NCBI GenBank assembly: GCA_020161135.1
Contig: JAIUOB010000003.1
Coordinates: forward strand, 434,001-498,000
Origin: Gemmatimonadota bacterium
Lineage (GTDB): Bacteria; Gemmatimonadota; Gemmatimonadetes; Gemmatimonadales; Gemmatimonadaceae
Reading direction: 5' to 3'
Length of the DNA stretch: 64,000 nt
Of the stretch, positions 48,719-58,039 are shown in pieces; positions within the stretch are counted from its first letter, which is position 1; the number at the start of each line of letters is the position of its first letter. Made by a program: the position numbers and the translations under genes. The notes under the pieces were generated by a model. That model did not search any database, was not told where the DNA came from, and worked only from the letters and a program-made list of their open reading frames with translations.

Positions 48719-50527
48719 CTACTCCCGCACGCCCAGGGCGTGGGCAGCGTACCAGACCGTGTGCGCCAGGAGACCGGCCAGCGCCGCGTCCGCCCCGTTG
48801 GCCACCGCGCGCCCCTCGGCGTCCACCATCTCGGCCGCGAGCCCCTGATCCAGCGGCGCGCGCCGCAGCCACGCCAGCAATTGCCCGGCTTCGGGACCGA
48901 GCAGACGCGCCAGTTGTGGCACCAGCGGTTGTCCGTTCGCCCCGGTGTCGGCGTCCTGCTGGCCCCGCATCGCACGCACCGTGCGGCGGTACAGCGAGTC
49001 GTCGCGGGCGAACGCCTCGTACAAGGGCAGCCAGAAGGCCGAGCCCACCGTGTCGTCGTCGAGCGACGTGCCACCGGCCAGGTCGATCGCCGCGGCAAGC
49101 CGCGCCCGCTCTCCGCGATCGACGGCGAAGTGCCGGCGCAGCGCCGCGCGGACCGCGGCCGGATCCTCGACGTTGTTGGCCGCCTCCTCGTCGAGCGTCC
49201 GTCGCAGGACTTCAAGGGCCTGCGCAATGACGGCGTTGCCGTGCAGCGGAAACGGATGCGGCGCCGGCGCGCCCGAGGGGAGGACCTCGGTGGAGTAGAG
49301 CGGCACATGCTCGTCGCGTCGCGCGGCGAGATCGTCCGCCGCGAGGTAGAGCGTATCCGCCACGATGGGGTCTTCGACGATCTGGTCGTCGCCCGTGTCG
49401 CGAATGTAGCGATCGGTGGCAATCGCGAAGGCCGCGGGTCCCTCCACGCAGAACCCGGGTTGGAAGAGCGTGCCGTCGAGGTAGTGCACCCCCTGTCCCG
49501 GCGCGTAGCCGTGCAACTCGCAGGCCCGCACGAGGAGCTCGCGCGCCAGCGACGCGTCGGCCAGTTGCACGGCGGGGAGCGTCCACATGAGCGCATCCCA
49601 GTCGCGCACGGTGCAGCCCAGCGCGTGCCATGGCGCGCGCGACCGCACGAGGTAGTACTGCGCGTCGTCCAGCCCACGCCCCACCGCGTAGAAGTACGCG
49701 AAGAGCAGGTTCCGATTGACGAGACGATCGACGCCCTCGTTGCCGGTCGACTGTTCGAGCGCGCCCAACGCTTCGCGGGTCGCCGTGAGCAGCGCGCGCC
49801 AGCCGCGCCGCCGCAACACCGCGACCGTGGCCTGCGCGCCATCGCGCTCGGGGCCGACCGCGAGATAGAAGGCGCATTGGGCCACGCCCCCGGCCGCCAC
49901 CTCGAGCGTGCGACGCATGGCGAAGGCACGCACGTCGCGCGACGGCGCCTGCGGCGCCTCCAGCACCGCCGGACCATCGCTGCCCAACGCCAATGCGGCG
50001 AGCCCCGGAATCGCGGCGCCCTCGAGGATGAGCACGTCGTCCGCAACGGGCACCACCACGTGCGCGTCGTCGAAGGGACGGGCAGTCCGCACGCGTTGCT
50101 GCCGGTGCCCCAGCGCTCCCTCCAGCGCGACCTCGACCGTCACCTTCTGCGCGCCGCGGTTCTCGACGGCGAACGTGTAGACCGCACCGGCGACGTCGGC
50201 ATCACGGCCGTACGGCGCAAAGATCGTCCCCCGGACGATCAACGACCCGACGGTGCACGTGAAGGTCGGCAGCCACCCCACCGCACGCTCCCAGGCGATG
50301 CCTTCGGCCGCGAGCGTCCGCACCTCGCCATCGACACGCAACACCGGGCACAGCAGCGGGGTACCCTGCCCCATCGCGAAATTCGAACTCCCGGCGAACT
50401 CGATGGCCGCGCGCGCACCACGGTGCAGCACCCCCACGGCGTGAATCGCGCCGTCGGAGGGATCGATGCACGGCAGCGCGATCCAGTGGTTGCCGGTGAG
50501 TTGCCAGGGTACGGAGGGGATCTGCAC
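48719..50527 (-). CDS. Six-hairpin glycosidase-like protein
   Basis: A 602-aa soluble protein with no signal peptide. The N-terminal 230 residues look like a beta-sandwich of the kind preceding (alpha/alpha)6 glycosidase barrels; the rest is helical with repeated aromatic/acidic turns: CTVRDWDALMWTL, GQGVHYLDGTLFQPGFCVE, and GSAFWLPLYEAF. This layout suits glycogen-debranching, glucoamylase-like or related enzymes, but I cannot assign the GH family or the catalytic acids. It stands alone upstream of the tRNA promoter and is divergent from the barrel gene at 50656. Confidence 0.6.
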   Translation of the reverse strand: MQIPSVPWQLTGNHWIALPCIDPSDGAIHAVGVLHRGARAAIEFAGSSNFAMGQGTPLLCPVLRVDGEVRTLAAEGIAWERAVGWLPTFTCTVGSLIVRGTIFAPYGRDADVAGAVYTFAVENRGAQKVTVEVALEGALGHRQQRVRTARPFDDAHVVVPVADDVLILEGAAIPGLAALALGSDGPAVLEAPQAPSRDVRAFAMRRTLEVAAGGVAQCAFYLAVGPERDGAQATVAVLRRRGWRALLTATREALGALEQSTGNEGVDRLVNRNLLFAYFYAVGRGLDDAQYYLVRSRAPWHALGCTVRDWDALMWTLPAVQLADASLARELLVRACELHGYAPGQGVHYLDGTLFQPGFCVEGPAAFAIATDRYIRDTGDDQIVEDPIVADTLYLAADDLAARRDEHVPLYSTEVLPSGAPAPHPFPLHGNAVIAQALEVLRRTLDEEAANNVEDPAAVRAALRRHFAVDRGERARLAAAIDLAGGTSLDDDTVGSAFWLPLYEAFARDDSLYRRTVRAMRGQQDADTGANGQPLVPQLARLLGPEAGQLLAWLRRAPLDQGLAAEMVDAEGRAVANGADAALAGLLAHTVWYAAHALGVRE

Positions 50528-50562
50528 AGGAGCGGGATGAAGAAGACCATCGGGCGATCGCG

Positions 50563-50591
50563 TTGACCGCCATGCACAGCAGGACTAATCT
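50563..50591 (+). promoter_or_regulatory. Predicted promoter for the outer-membrane barrel gene
   Basis: TTGACC (50563-50568), 17 bp, TAATCT (50586-50591). It lies inside the longest open frame, which argues that translation starts downstream (GTG at 50656). Confidence 0.65.
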
Positions 50592-50655
50592 AGCGGGTTC
50601 GACCCCCGTCAGCCGCTTCTCCGAACCGGCCCCGCACTCTCTCGCGACGAGGCAC

Positions 50656-52368
50656 GTGCCCCGCTCCACTTCCACCGTTCCCGGATCACGTGGACCCCGC
50701 GCGCGCCCACACGCGCGGCGTCTCGTCGAGGCCACCACGTTGGCGCTGGCTGCCCTGCTCGCCGCGTCGGCGCCCGCTCGGGCGCAGGCGGTCGTGGGAG
50801 TCGGCGATGATGCGGTGCCCCTCGCGAAAGGCGCGTGGCGGCTGACCATCGCGGGGCGCTGGAACGACGCGCGCGAGCGCTTTGTGCGGGACAGCACGGG
50901 GGGCACGTCGCGACGCGGCATCCTGTCGCCGCTGGCCGCGAGCGACGCCGGGGTCGGCGCGTTCCCGGCGCTCACGGGCGTCGAATCGGCCATTCGCGCG
51001 GCCTCCGGCAACACCTCCTTCCGTCTCTCGCTGGGCACGCTCGAGGCGTCTGGCGAAGTGCACCAGAGCATCGCGCCGCTCAGCGCGGAGTATGGCATCA
51101 CGAGACGCCTCTCGATGCGCCTCGTACTGCCGTATGTCGAGTCGCGCGATGCGTCGCAGCTGCTGCTCAATCGGAGTGGTGCTGGCGCCAACGTCGGGCT
51201 CAACCCGGTCTACCAGACGACCGGCGGCGCCGGCGTGCGGGCCACGAATGGCGCGCTGCTCGCACAGATCGATGCGTCGCGCACCGCGCTCGAAAGCGAG
51301 CTCGCGCGCTGCGCCGTTCCCACGGAATTGGGCTGTGACGCGATTCGCGCCAATCCGGGCGCCGCGCAGACGTTGCTCGCGTCGGCGCAGTCGCTCCGCG
51401 CGACGTTGGCCACGCTGTACGGCGGTGCCGAGGGCGGCGCACCGCTGGTGCCCCTCGCCGGGTCGGTGCAGCAGGAGGCAGTCGTTGCGCGTGTCGGCGC
51501 CCTCCGCACCGCGTTTCAGGGCTTCGGCGTCGGCGCCATGACCGGCGATCTCGCACCGACCGGATCATCGCTGGTGATCGGTCCCGGGGGCACGCCACGC
51601 CTCGGCACGGACACCCTGTTCGGCGTGGGGTTCGCCCGACTCGGCAACACACGGCGTGCGGGGGTGGGCGATATCGACCTGACCGCCACCTGGTTGCTGT
51701 TCGACCATTTCGGCGCCGACCAGCGCCGTCGGCTGCTCGACAACGGACGCGGCCTGCGCAGCACGATCACGGCCGGTTGGCGCTTCGGCACCGCCGGCGC
51801 CGACCGCACCGACGATCCATTCGACGTGCCCATCGGCGACGGCGCCAACGCACTCCTCCTGCGCTCGACGACCGACCTCGTGTGGTCGCGGTCGGTGTGG
51901 GCGAGCGGTACCGTGCGGCTGGTGAAGCCGTTGAGCGATCAGGTGGCGCTCGCCCTGCCCACCGTCGCGTCGACGTCGCCCTTCGCGCCCTACGCGGTCG
52001 TGTCGGCGGATCGCTCGCTCGGGTCACGCCTCGACGTCGAGTTCGCACCCCGCGTGGGACTCGGCCAGTTCTTCGGCCTGTCGGGCGCGGTGGCGTGGCA
52101 GCGGTGGAGCGATGACCGGTACCGTCCGCTCGCCGCGGGCGATGCGCCGGCGTCACTGCCGGAGATTGCCATCGCCAGTCGCTCGCTGAGTTCGGCCTCG
52201 TTTGGCGCGTCATTCTCGACGCTGGCCAGCTACGTGCGCGGCCGCAGCCGTATCGCGGCCGAGGTGCTCTACTCGCACGCGGTACCGCTCGCGGCATCGG
52301 GCGAGATGCCCGCGTGGTCGATCGACCGGCTCGAAGTGCGGATCTACACGGGCTTCCCGCGGCGCTGA
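50656..52368 (+). CDS. Putative outer-membrane beta-barrel protein
   Basis: Unrecognised at family level. About 570 aa: a basic n-region, a signal peptide (LALAALLAASAPARAQA), then long stretches of alternating polar/hydrophobic strands ending in aromatic or Arg-rich turns (GAWRLTIAGRWND, STITAGWRFGTAG, VWASGTVRLVKPL). A helical segment at about residues 200-260 may be a plug or periplasmic loop. The end WSIDRLEVRIYTGFPRR lacks the usual terminal aromatic. The GTG at 50656 follows GAGG; the TTG/ATG codons at 50563-50574 overlap the promoter. Its 3' end overlaps recN by 25 nt. Confidence 0.7.
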   Translation: MPRSTSTVPGSRGPRARPHARRLVEATTLALAALLAASAPARAQAVVGVGDDAVPLAKGAWRLTIAGRWNDARERFVRDSTGGTSRRGILSPLAASDAGVGAFPALTGVESAIRAASGNTSFRLSLGTLEASGEVHQSIAPLSAEYGITRRLSMRLVLPYVESRDASQLLLNRSGAGANVGLNPVYQTTGGAGVRATNGALLAQIDASRTALESELARCAVPTELGCDAIRANPGAAQTLLASAQSLRATLATLYGGAEGGAPLVPLAGSVQQEAVVARVGALRTAFQGFGVGAMTGDLAPTGSSLVIGPGGTPRLGTDTLFGVGFARLGNTRRAGVGDIDLTATWLLFDHFGADQRRRLLDNGRGLRSTITAGWRFGTAGADRTDDPFDVPIGDGANALLLRSTTDLVWSRSVWASGTVRLVKPLSDQVALALPTVASTSPFAPYAVVSADRSLGSRLDVEFAPRVGLGQFFGLSGAVAWQRWSDDRYRPLAAGDAPASLPEIAIASRSLSSASFGASFSTLASYVRGRSRIAAEVLYSHAVPLAASGEMPAWSIDRLEVRIYTGFPRR

Positions 52369-54071
52369 GTGCGCTTGGGTGGTGTCGGCGCCACCGCGTC
52401 GTCCAACTGCACGCCGCGTTCGAGCAACTCGCGGGCGTGCGCGCGGCTGACGTCGCGATCGGCATCACCACCCAGCATGCGCGCAACTTCGACCACGCGG
52501 GCCTCGTCGACCACGACCTGCGTGTCGGCCGTTGTCACTGCCCCCACCGCCCCCTTGGCAACGACAATGTGGCGATGGGCCACGGCGGCGATCTGCGCGA
52601 GGTGCGAGATGGCCAGCACCTGGTGATGCGCGGCCACGCGGCGCATGAGCGCGCCCACCTGCCACGCCACCGCCCCGCCGATGCCCGCATCGATCTCGTC
52701 GAACACCAGCGTCGGTACGGCCTGAAGGCGCGCGAGGACCGTGGACAGGGCCAGCATCACGCGCGAGAGCTCGCCACCGGACGCCAGCTTGCCCAGTGGA
52801 CGCCGCTCAGCACCCGCGTTCAGCATGGCCTCGAACAGCACGGACTCCGCGCCATCGGCGCCGATCGCATCCAACGGCATCAGCCGCACCTCCACGCGAC
52901 CGTGCGCCATGCCAAGCTCCGGCAGCAGCGCCGACACGGCGTCGCCGAGTCGGGAGGCGGCGGCCCGTCGCGCGGACGTCAATGCCGAGGCTGCGTCTCG
53001 CAGCGCGGCCTCGGCGGCGTCCCGTGCCGCACGCAGTGCCGCGAGCTCCGCCTCCGAGCCATCCACCAGGGCCAGCTCGGCGTGCGCGGCGTGGCCCGTC
53101 GCGATGACCTCCGCGAGGGTCGGTCCGTGACGCCGCATGAGCCCCAGCAACAGCTCGCGACGTGACTCCAGTTTTCGCAGCGCCGATGGATCGATGTCGA
53201 TCGCATCGGCGTAGTGCTCCAGCTCGCGCGCCAGCTCGTCCAGCGTGAGACGCGCGCTCTCGAGCGTCGTCTCGTGCACCGTCGCCGCCTCATCGATGCG
53301 GACGAGCGCCGCCAGCGCGCGCCGCGCGTGCGCGAGGCGCGCGAGTGCCGCGCGCTCATCACCCGCGATCGCCTGCGCGGCCTGCGTGGCCAGCGCGCGC
53401 AACTCCTCCGCATGACTGAGCCGGCGGATCTCCGCGTCGAGCGACTCATCCTCGCCGGGGGTCAGGCGCGCGTCGTCGACTTCCTGGACCACATGCCGCA
53501 GCCAGTCGGCCCGGCGCCGCGCGTCCGCGCTGCGTTGCAGCATCTCGCGTTCATCCGCGACGCATCCGGCGAGTGCCGCGTGGGCGTCGCGCACGCGCGT
53601 CCGCAGTGCCATTGCGTCGGCGAAGGCATCGAGCAGGTCGCGCTGGTGCGACGTGTCGACCAGCTGCCGCGACTCGTGCTGGCCATGCACGCTCACCAGT
53701 TGCGCGCCCACGTCGGCCAGCAGCCCGGCGCTCACCGGCGCGCCGTTGATCCACGCACGCGACCGGCCCGCTGCCTGCACCTCGCGCTTGAGTACCAGCA
53801 GCCCCTCATCGGCTTCGAGGCCGTGGGCGTCGAGCCACGCGTGCAGGGTCTCGCGACCGGCGACGTCGAAGACGCCCTCGACGCTCGCACGCTCGGTGCC
53901 GGCGCGCACGCGGTCGCCCGCGGCCCGGTCGCCCAGCAGCATGCCGAGGGCGCCGACAATGAGCGACTTGCCCGCCCCGGTCTCCCCGGTGAGCACGTTC
54001 AGGCCCGCGGCGAGCGGCAGCGAGACCGTGTCGATGACCGCGACGTTGCGAATGCGAAGTTCGACGAGCAT
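52344..54071 (-). CDS. recN: DNA repair protein RecN
   Basis: An SMC-like ATPase of double-strand break repair, 575 aa. Walker A VLTGETGAGKSLI near the start, long coiled-coil arms rich in Ala/Arg/Glu, signature LASGGELSRVMLAL and Walker B TLVFDEIDAGIGG. The ATG at 54071 (MLVELRIRNVAVID) is the family start; the frame extends 8 codons upstream. It is last in the rny operon, and its stop lies inside the convergent barrel gene. Confidence 0.95.
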   Translation of the reverse strand: MLVELRIRNVAVIDTVSLPLAAGLNVLTGETGAGKSLIVGALGMLLGDRAAGDRVRAGTERASVEGVFDVAGRETLHAWLDAHGLEADEGLLVLKREVQAAGRSRAWINGAPVSAGLLADVGAQLVSVHGQHESRQLVDTSHQRDLLDAFADAMALRTRVRDAHAALAGCVADEREMLQRSADARRRADWLRHVVQEVDDARLTPGEDESLDAEIRRLSHAEELRALATQAAQAIAGDERAALARLAHARRALAALVRIDEAATVHETTLESARLTLDELARELEHYADAIDIDPSALRKLESRRELLLGLMRRHGPTLAEVIATGHAAHAELALVDGSEAELAALRAARDAAEAALRDAASALTSARRAAASRLGDAVSALLPELGMAHGRVEVRLMPLDAIGADGAESVLFEAMLNAGAERRPLGKLASGGELSRVMLALSTVLARLQAVPTLVFDEIDAGIGGAVAWQVGALMRRVAAHHQVLAISHLAQIAAVAHRHIVVAKGAVGAVTTADTQVVVDEARVVEVARMLGGDADRDVSRAHARELLERGVQLDDAVAPTPPKRTQRRGKPV

Positions 54072-54127
54072 GGCGAGGGAACGGTGCGCGGCCACCGCGG
54101 TGGCGCGTGCCTGGGTGCGCGTGGCGC

Positions 54128-54997
54128 CTAGAGGGCGACGCCGTCGCGCCCCGACAGGCCACCCCAGCCCAGCTTGCGACGCAAGATCGAGAAGAAGGTG
54201 GTACCGGGGAAGCGCACGATCTGCACCGGCTGCGCAGCCCGCCGCACCACGAGCGTCTCCCCACCGGTGAAGGTAGTGCCGACCTGGCCGTCCACCGTCA
54301 CCAAAAGCTCGTCGGGCCCATCATCCGCACGCACCTGCACCTCCACGTCGGCCGGCAGCACGAGCGGACGGATTGCGAGCGTGTGCGGCGAGACCGCCGT
54401 GAGCACGATACTGTCGACCGTGGGCACCATGACCGGGCCACCGGCAGAGACGGAGTAGGCGGTCGACCCCGTCGGCGTGCTGATGATCAGGCCGTCGGCC
54501 GAGTAGGCGCCGATGGGTTCGCCATCGACGAGCACGGTGAGGCGCACCATGCGCGCCACGCCGGCCTTCGAGAGCACGACGTCATTCAGGGCGCGCCACG
54601 AGCATCGTTCCTGCCCGTCGCGATCGAGGGCACAGGACGCCAGCGCCATGCGGGACTCGGAGATGTACTCGCCCGACGCGAAGCGTCGCACCCCCGCCTC
54701 GAACTCGTCGCCACCACAGCTCGTGAGAAAGCCGAGGCGCCCCAGGTTGATGCCGAGGATCGGTACCTGATGACCGTCGAGGAATCGGGCGCCGCGCAGC
54801 AATGTCCCGTCGCCCCCCAGCGTGATGACCGCATCGACGGTATCCGGCGTCGTCAGCCGGTCGCCCTCTTCGGCGATCTCCCACAGGTCGTCTTCGAACG
54901 CCAGCGTGAGCCCCAAGTCGGGCGCGATGTCCAGCAACGTGCCCAGAATCGAGGGCAAGCCGACATAGCCGCGATGTCCGACGACCCCGACGCGCAT
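54128..54997 (-). CDS. nadK: NAD kinase
   Basis: Makes NADP from NAD, 289 aa. Diacylglycerol-kinase-like fold with the GGDGTLLR motif (about 60), INLGRLGFLT, ALNDVVLSKAG and TPTGSTAYSVSAGGP. It overlaps dxs by TGATG. nadK upstream of recN is a common bacterial pair. Confidence 0.96.
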   Translation of the reverse strand: MRVGVVGHRGYVGLPSILGTLLDIAPDLGLTLAFEDDLWEIAEEGDRLTTPDTVDAVITLGGDGTLLRGARFLDGHQVPILGINLGRLGFLTSCGGDEFEAGVRRFASGEYISESRMALASCALDRDGQERCSWRALNDVVLSKAGVARMVRLTVLVDGEPIGAYSADGLIISTPTGSTAYSVSAGGPVMVPTVDSIVLTAVSPHTLAIRPLVLPADVEVQVRADDGPDELLVTVDGQVGTTFTGGETLVVRRAAQPVQIVRFPGTTFFSILRRKLGWGGLSGRDGVAL

Positions 54998-56889
54998 CAG
55001 TTGGCGAGTGCCTCAGTCTCGTGCAACGCGCGCACCCGATCTGCGATGCCGGCTGCATCGAGGCCGAGCGACGCCAGTTGCTTGCGTCGCGGCGCGGCGT
55101 ACACGATGCGATCGGGAACGCCGTGCACGGCCACCCGCACCTGCGGCGCCTGGCGATGGATGACCGCACTCATGGCCGCACCGAACCCGTTGACGACGGT
55201 GCCCTCTTCCACGGTGAGTACGTGACTATGCTGTTGCAGCACCGCGGCCAGGGTGAGCTCGTCGTACGGCTTGAGGTAGCGGCAGTTGACCACCGTGACG
55301 TCGAGCCCTTCCGCCGCGAGCAGCGCGGCCGCGTCGAGCGACGGTTGCACCATGGTGCCGACCGCGAGGATCGCGACCTCCTGTCCCTTGCGCAACACTT
55401 CCCACGTGGCGTGCGGCGTGGCAGCGATGTCCGCCATGGCGGGCGGCACGTCGGGCGACGCGTCACGCGGATACCGCAGTGAGAACGGCCCCTGGTTCTG
55501 CTCGACACCGGCCCGCAACAGCGCGAGCATCTCGGTGCCGTTCTTCGGCGCCGTCACCACCATGTTGGGAATGCTGAGCATGTACGCGATATCGTACAGC
55601 CCCATGTGCGTCTCGCCGTCCTCGCCCACGAGTCCCGCGCGATCCATCGCGAACACCACCGGCAGACGCTGCAGCGCGGCATCGTGGATGATGTTGTCGT
55701 AGGCGCGTTGGAGGAACGTGGAGTAGATCGTGACGATGGGCTTCACGCCGCGCGTCGCCAGACCCGCCGCGAAGGTCACGCCGTGCCCCTCGGCGATGCC
55801 GACGTCGAAGAACCGCTCGGGGTACGCCTTCGCGAACGCCGCCGTGCCCGTGCCGCTCGGCATGGCCGCCGTGATCACGGCAACGTCCTTGCGCTCTGCG
55901 CCCAGCTCGACGAGGCCCTTGCCATAGACCGCGGTGTACGCCGGGTTGCCGGCCGACACACTGAGCTGCTTGCCGGTCGACGGGTCGTGTCCGGGCGGCA
56001 GCGCGTGCCACTTCTCACCGTGCTCGCCGGCCGGGAAGCCGCGCCCCTTCTGCGTGATGACGTGCACGAGCCGCGGCGTGTTCATGTCCCGCACCGCCGT
56101 GAACGTCTCCACCAGCGCGTCGATGTCGTGTCCGTCGATCGGGCCGAAGTACCGGAAGCCCAGCTCCTCGAACAGCACCCCGGGCGTGAGGAAGGACTTC
56201 ACACTCTCCTCCCACTTGCGCAGCAGCGTCCCGGCGGATGCGAACGGTCCCGGCGCATGGTCGACGATCTCGCCGATGCGCGAGCGCAGCCGGTTGTACA
56301 ACGGGTTGCGCTGGATGCTGGTGAGGTACTTGTGCATCGCGCCCACGTTGGGTGCGATCGACATCTCGTTGTCGTTGAGCACGACGATGATGTCGCGATC
56401 GGAGTGCCCCGCGTTGTTCAGGCCTTCATATGCGAGCCCCGAACCCAGCGAACCGTCGCCGATGATGGCCGCGACCTTGAACTGCTCGCCGAGCACGTCG
56501 CGCCCGGCCGCCATGCCCAGCGCGGCAGAGATGGCCGTGGCCGCGTGCCCCGCCCCGAACGTGTCGTACTCGCTCTCGGTGCGCTTGAGGAAGCCCGAGA
56601 GCCCGCCCTCCTGGCGCAGCGTGGGGAGCTGATCGTTCCGCCCCGTGAGCAACTTGTGGGGGTAGCCCTGATGGCCGACGTCCCACACGAGCTGGTCGCG
56701 CGGCGTGTCGAACACCGCGTGCATCGCGATCGTGAGCTCGACGACGCCCAGGCCGGCGCCGATGTGGCCGCCGGTGTCTGCACAGACCTCGATGAGGCGG
56801 GCGCGCATCTCGGGCGCCAGCGCGCGCAGCTCCTCGCGCGTCAGGGCGCGCAGGTCGGCGGGCAGGTGAATGCGATCGAGGAGGGCCAT
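54997..56889 (-). CDS. dxs: 1-deoxy-D-xylulose-5-phosphate synthase
   Basis: The first MEP-pathway enzyme, thiamine-diphosphate dependent, 630 aa. ThDP/Mg site IGDGSLGSGLAYEGLNNAG, NDNEMSIAPNVGAM, GPIDGHD, the second domain with EGHGVTFAAGLATRGVKPI split as EGHGVTFAAGLA and VTIYSTFLQRAYD, and DRAGLVGEDGETHMG. It lies 35 nt after ispA, the widespread ispA-dxs arrangement; xseAB upstream is also common. Confidence 0.97.
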   Translation of the reverse strand: MALLDRIHLPADLRALTREELRALAPEMRARLIEVCADTGGHIGAGLGVVELTIAMHAVFDTPRDQLVWDVGHQGYPHKLLTGRNDQLPTLRQEGGLSGFLKRTESEYDTFGAGHAATAISAALGMAAGRDVLGEQFKVAAIIGDGSLGSGLAYEGLNNAGHSDRDIIVVLNDNEMSIAPNVGAMHKYLTSIQRNPLYNRLRSRIGEIVDHAPGPFASAGTLLRKWEESVKSFLTPGVLFEELGFRYFGPIDGHDIDALVETFTAVRDMNTPRLVHVITQKGRGFPAGEHGEKWHALPPGHDPSTGKQLSVSAGNPAYTAVYGKGLVELGAERKDVAVITAAMPSGTGTAAFAKAYPERFFDVGIAEGHGVTFAAGLATRGVKPIVTIYSTFLQRAYDNIIHDAALQRLPVVFAMDRAGLVGEDGETHMGLYDIAYMLSIPNMVVTAPKNGTEMLALLRAGVEQNQGPFSLRYPRDASPDVPPAMADIAATPHATWEVLRKGQEVAILAVGTMVQPSLDAAALLAAEGLDVTVVNCRYLKPYDELTLAAVLQQHSHVLTVEEGTVVNGFGAAMSAVIHRQAPQVRVAVHGVPDRIVYAAPRRKQLASLGLDAAGIADRVRALHETEALAN

Positions 56890-56924
56890 GGCAGTATGGG
56901 AAGGACGCGAAGTGCGTGAGATGA

Positions 56925-57830
56925 TCAGGAACGACGTTCGACGATGTAGCGGGCGAGCAGCTCGAGCGTCGGTGTGAGCAACGCTTCCCGCTGCAGCGCC
57001 TCACAGGCGTCCTCGACGAGGGCCACCGCACGCGCGGTGGCGCCGTCGATGCCGAGGAGCGCCGGGTAGGTGCTCTTGTGCAGGTCGAGATCGCGACCGG
57101 CGGTCTTGCCGAGTTCGTCGGTGGTGGACGTGACGTCGAGGACGTCGTCGGCGATCTGGAAGGCCAGGCCAATGGCGGCGCCGTAGCGCGCCAACGCGGC
57201 AATGTGCGACGCCGGCGCGCGTGCCGCGCGTGCCCCGACGGTGACCGACGAGACGATCAGCGCGCCCGTCTTGAGGCGATGCACCCGCTCCATCGCGTCG
57301 AGACTCAGGCGCACGCCTTCGGCCTCGAGGTCGAGCAGCTGCCCGGCAATCATGCCGCTGGCGCCGGAGGCCTGCATCAGGTCACGGACGATCTCGCCGC
57401 ACACGTCGGCCGGCAGACCCAGCGCGTGCGCAGCGTGCCACGCGCTCCGAGCGGCCAGGGGGACCATGGCCAGGCCAGCCGCCGTCGCCACCGGGACGCC
57501 GTACACGCGATGCACCGTGGGCCGTCCGCGGCGCACGTCATCGTCGTCCATGCACGGCAAGTCATCGTGCACGAGGGAGTACGCGTGCACCACTTCGACC
57601 GACGCCGCCAGCTCCGTCGCGTCCTGCCGGCCACCGCACGCCTTGTATGCCTCGAGGAGGAGAATCGCGCGCAACCGCTTCCCTTCCCCCAGCAGCGCGT
57701 AGCGGATCGCCTCGGCCGTGATCGGCGTGAGCGTGTCGAGCCAACGCGCACAAAAGGCATCGAGCGCGCGCTGCACCGCCGTGCGCTCGGCGTGGAAGGA
57801 GGGGACGGCGGCGACGCTGCCGGTGCTCAC
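56925..57830 (-). CDS. ispA: Polyprenyl (farnesyl) diphosphate synthase
   Basis: A trans-prenyltransferase, 301 aa. First Asp-rich motif DDLPCMDDDD with the insertion typical of bacterial FPP synthases, second motif FQIADDVLD, plus GKRLRAILLLEAY. The product is probably farnesyl diphosphate, the substrate for UppS; geranylgeranyl cannot be excluded. A GTG start overlaps xseB. Confidence 0.93.
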   Translation of the reverse strand: MSTGSVAAVPSFHAERTAVQRALDAFCARWLDTLTPITAEAIRYALLGEGKRLRAILLLEAYKACGGRQDATELAASVEVVHAYSLVHDDLPCMDDDDVRRGRPTVHRVYGVPVATAAGLAMVPLAARSAWHAAHALGLPADVCGEIVRDLMQASGASGMIAGQLLDLEAEGVRLSLDAMERVHRLKTGALIVSSVTVGARAARAPASHIAALARYGAAIGLAFQIADDVLDVTSTTDELGKTAGRDLDLHKSTYPALLGIDGATARAVALVEDACEALQREALLTPTLELLARYIVERRS

Positions 57831-58039
57831 GAGGGGAAGGCCTCCAGCCGGAACGCGCCGTCGGCGTCCTCGCTCAGGCGACGCACCTGCGCGTCGACCG
57901 CCTGGAGCGTCTGCCCCGCCGCGCGCACCTGTGCGACGCCATCCTCGAAGAGGCGCAACGCGTCGTCGAGCGGAACGTCCGTGCGCTCGAGCTCCTGCAC
58001 GATCGATTCCAATCGGCCAAGGGCGTCTTCGAAGCTCAC
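57827..58039 (-). CDS. xseB: Exodeoxyribonuclease VII small subunit
   Basis: 70 aa, two helices forming the XseB coiled coil: SFEDALGRLESIVQELE and VPLDDALRLFEDGVAQV are characteristic. A GTG at 58039 overlaps the xseA stop, and the ispA start overlaps its own stop. Confidence 0.94.
   Translation of the reverse strand: MSFEDALGRLESIVQELERTDVPLDDALRLFEDGVAQVRAAGQTLQAVDAQVRRLSEDADGAFRLEAFPS

Noticed and set aside
50563..50655. TTG/ATG start of the barrel protein at 50563-50574
   Set aside because: These codons coincide with a good promoter (-35 and spacer), so they would not be in the mRNA.
50202..51203. 333-codon minus-strand frame over the divergent promoter region
   Set aside because: Spans both the glycosidase start in another frame and the barrel gene; no coherent protein features.
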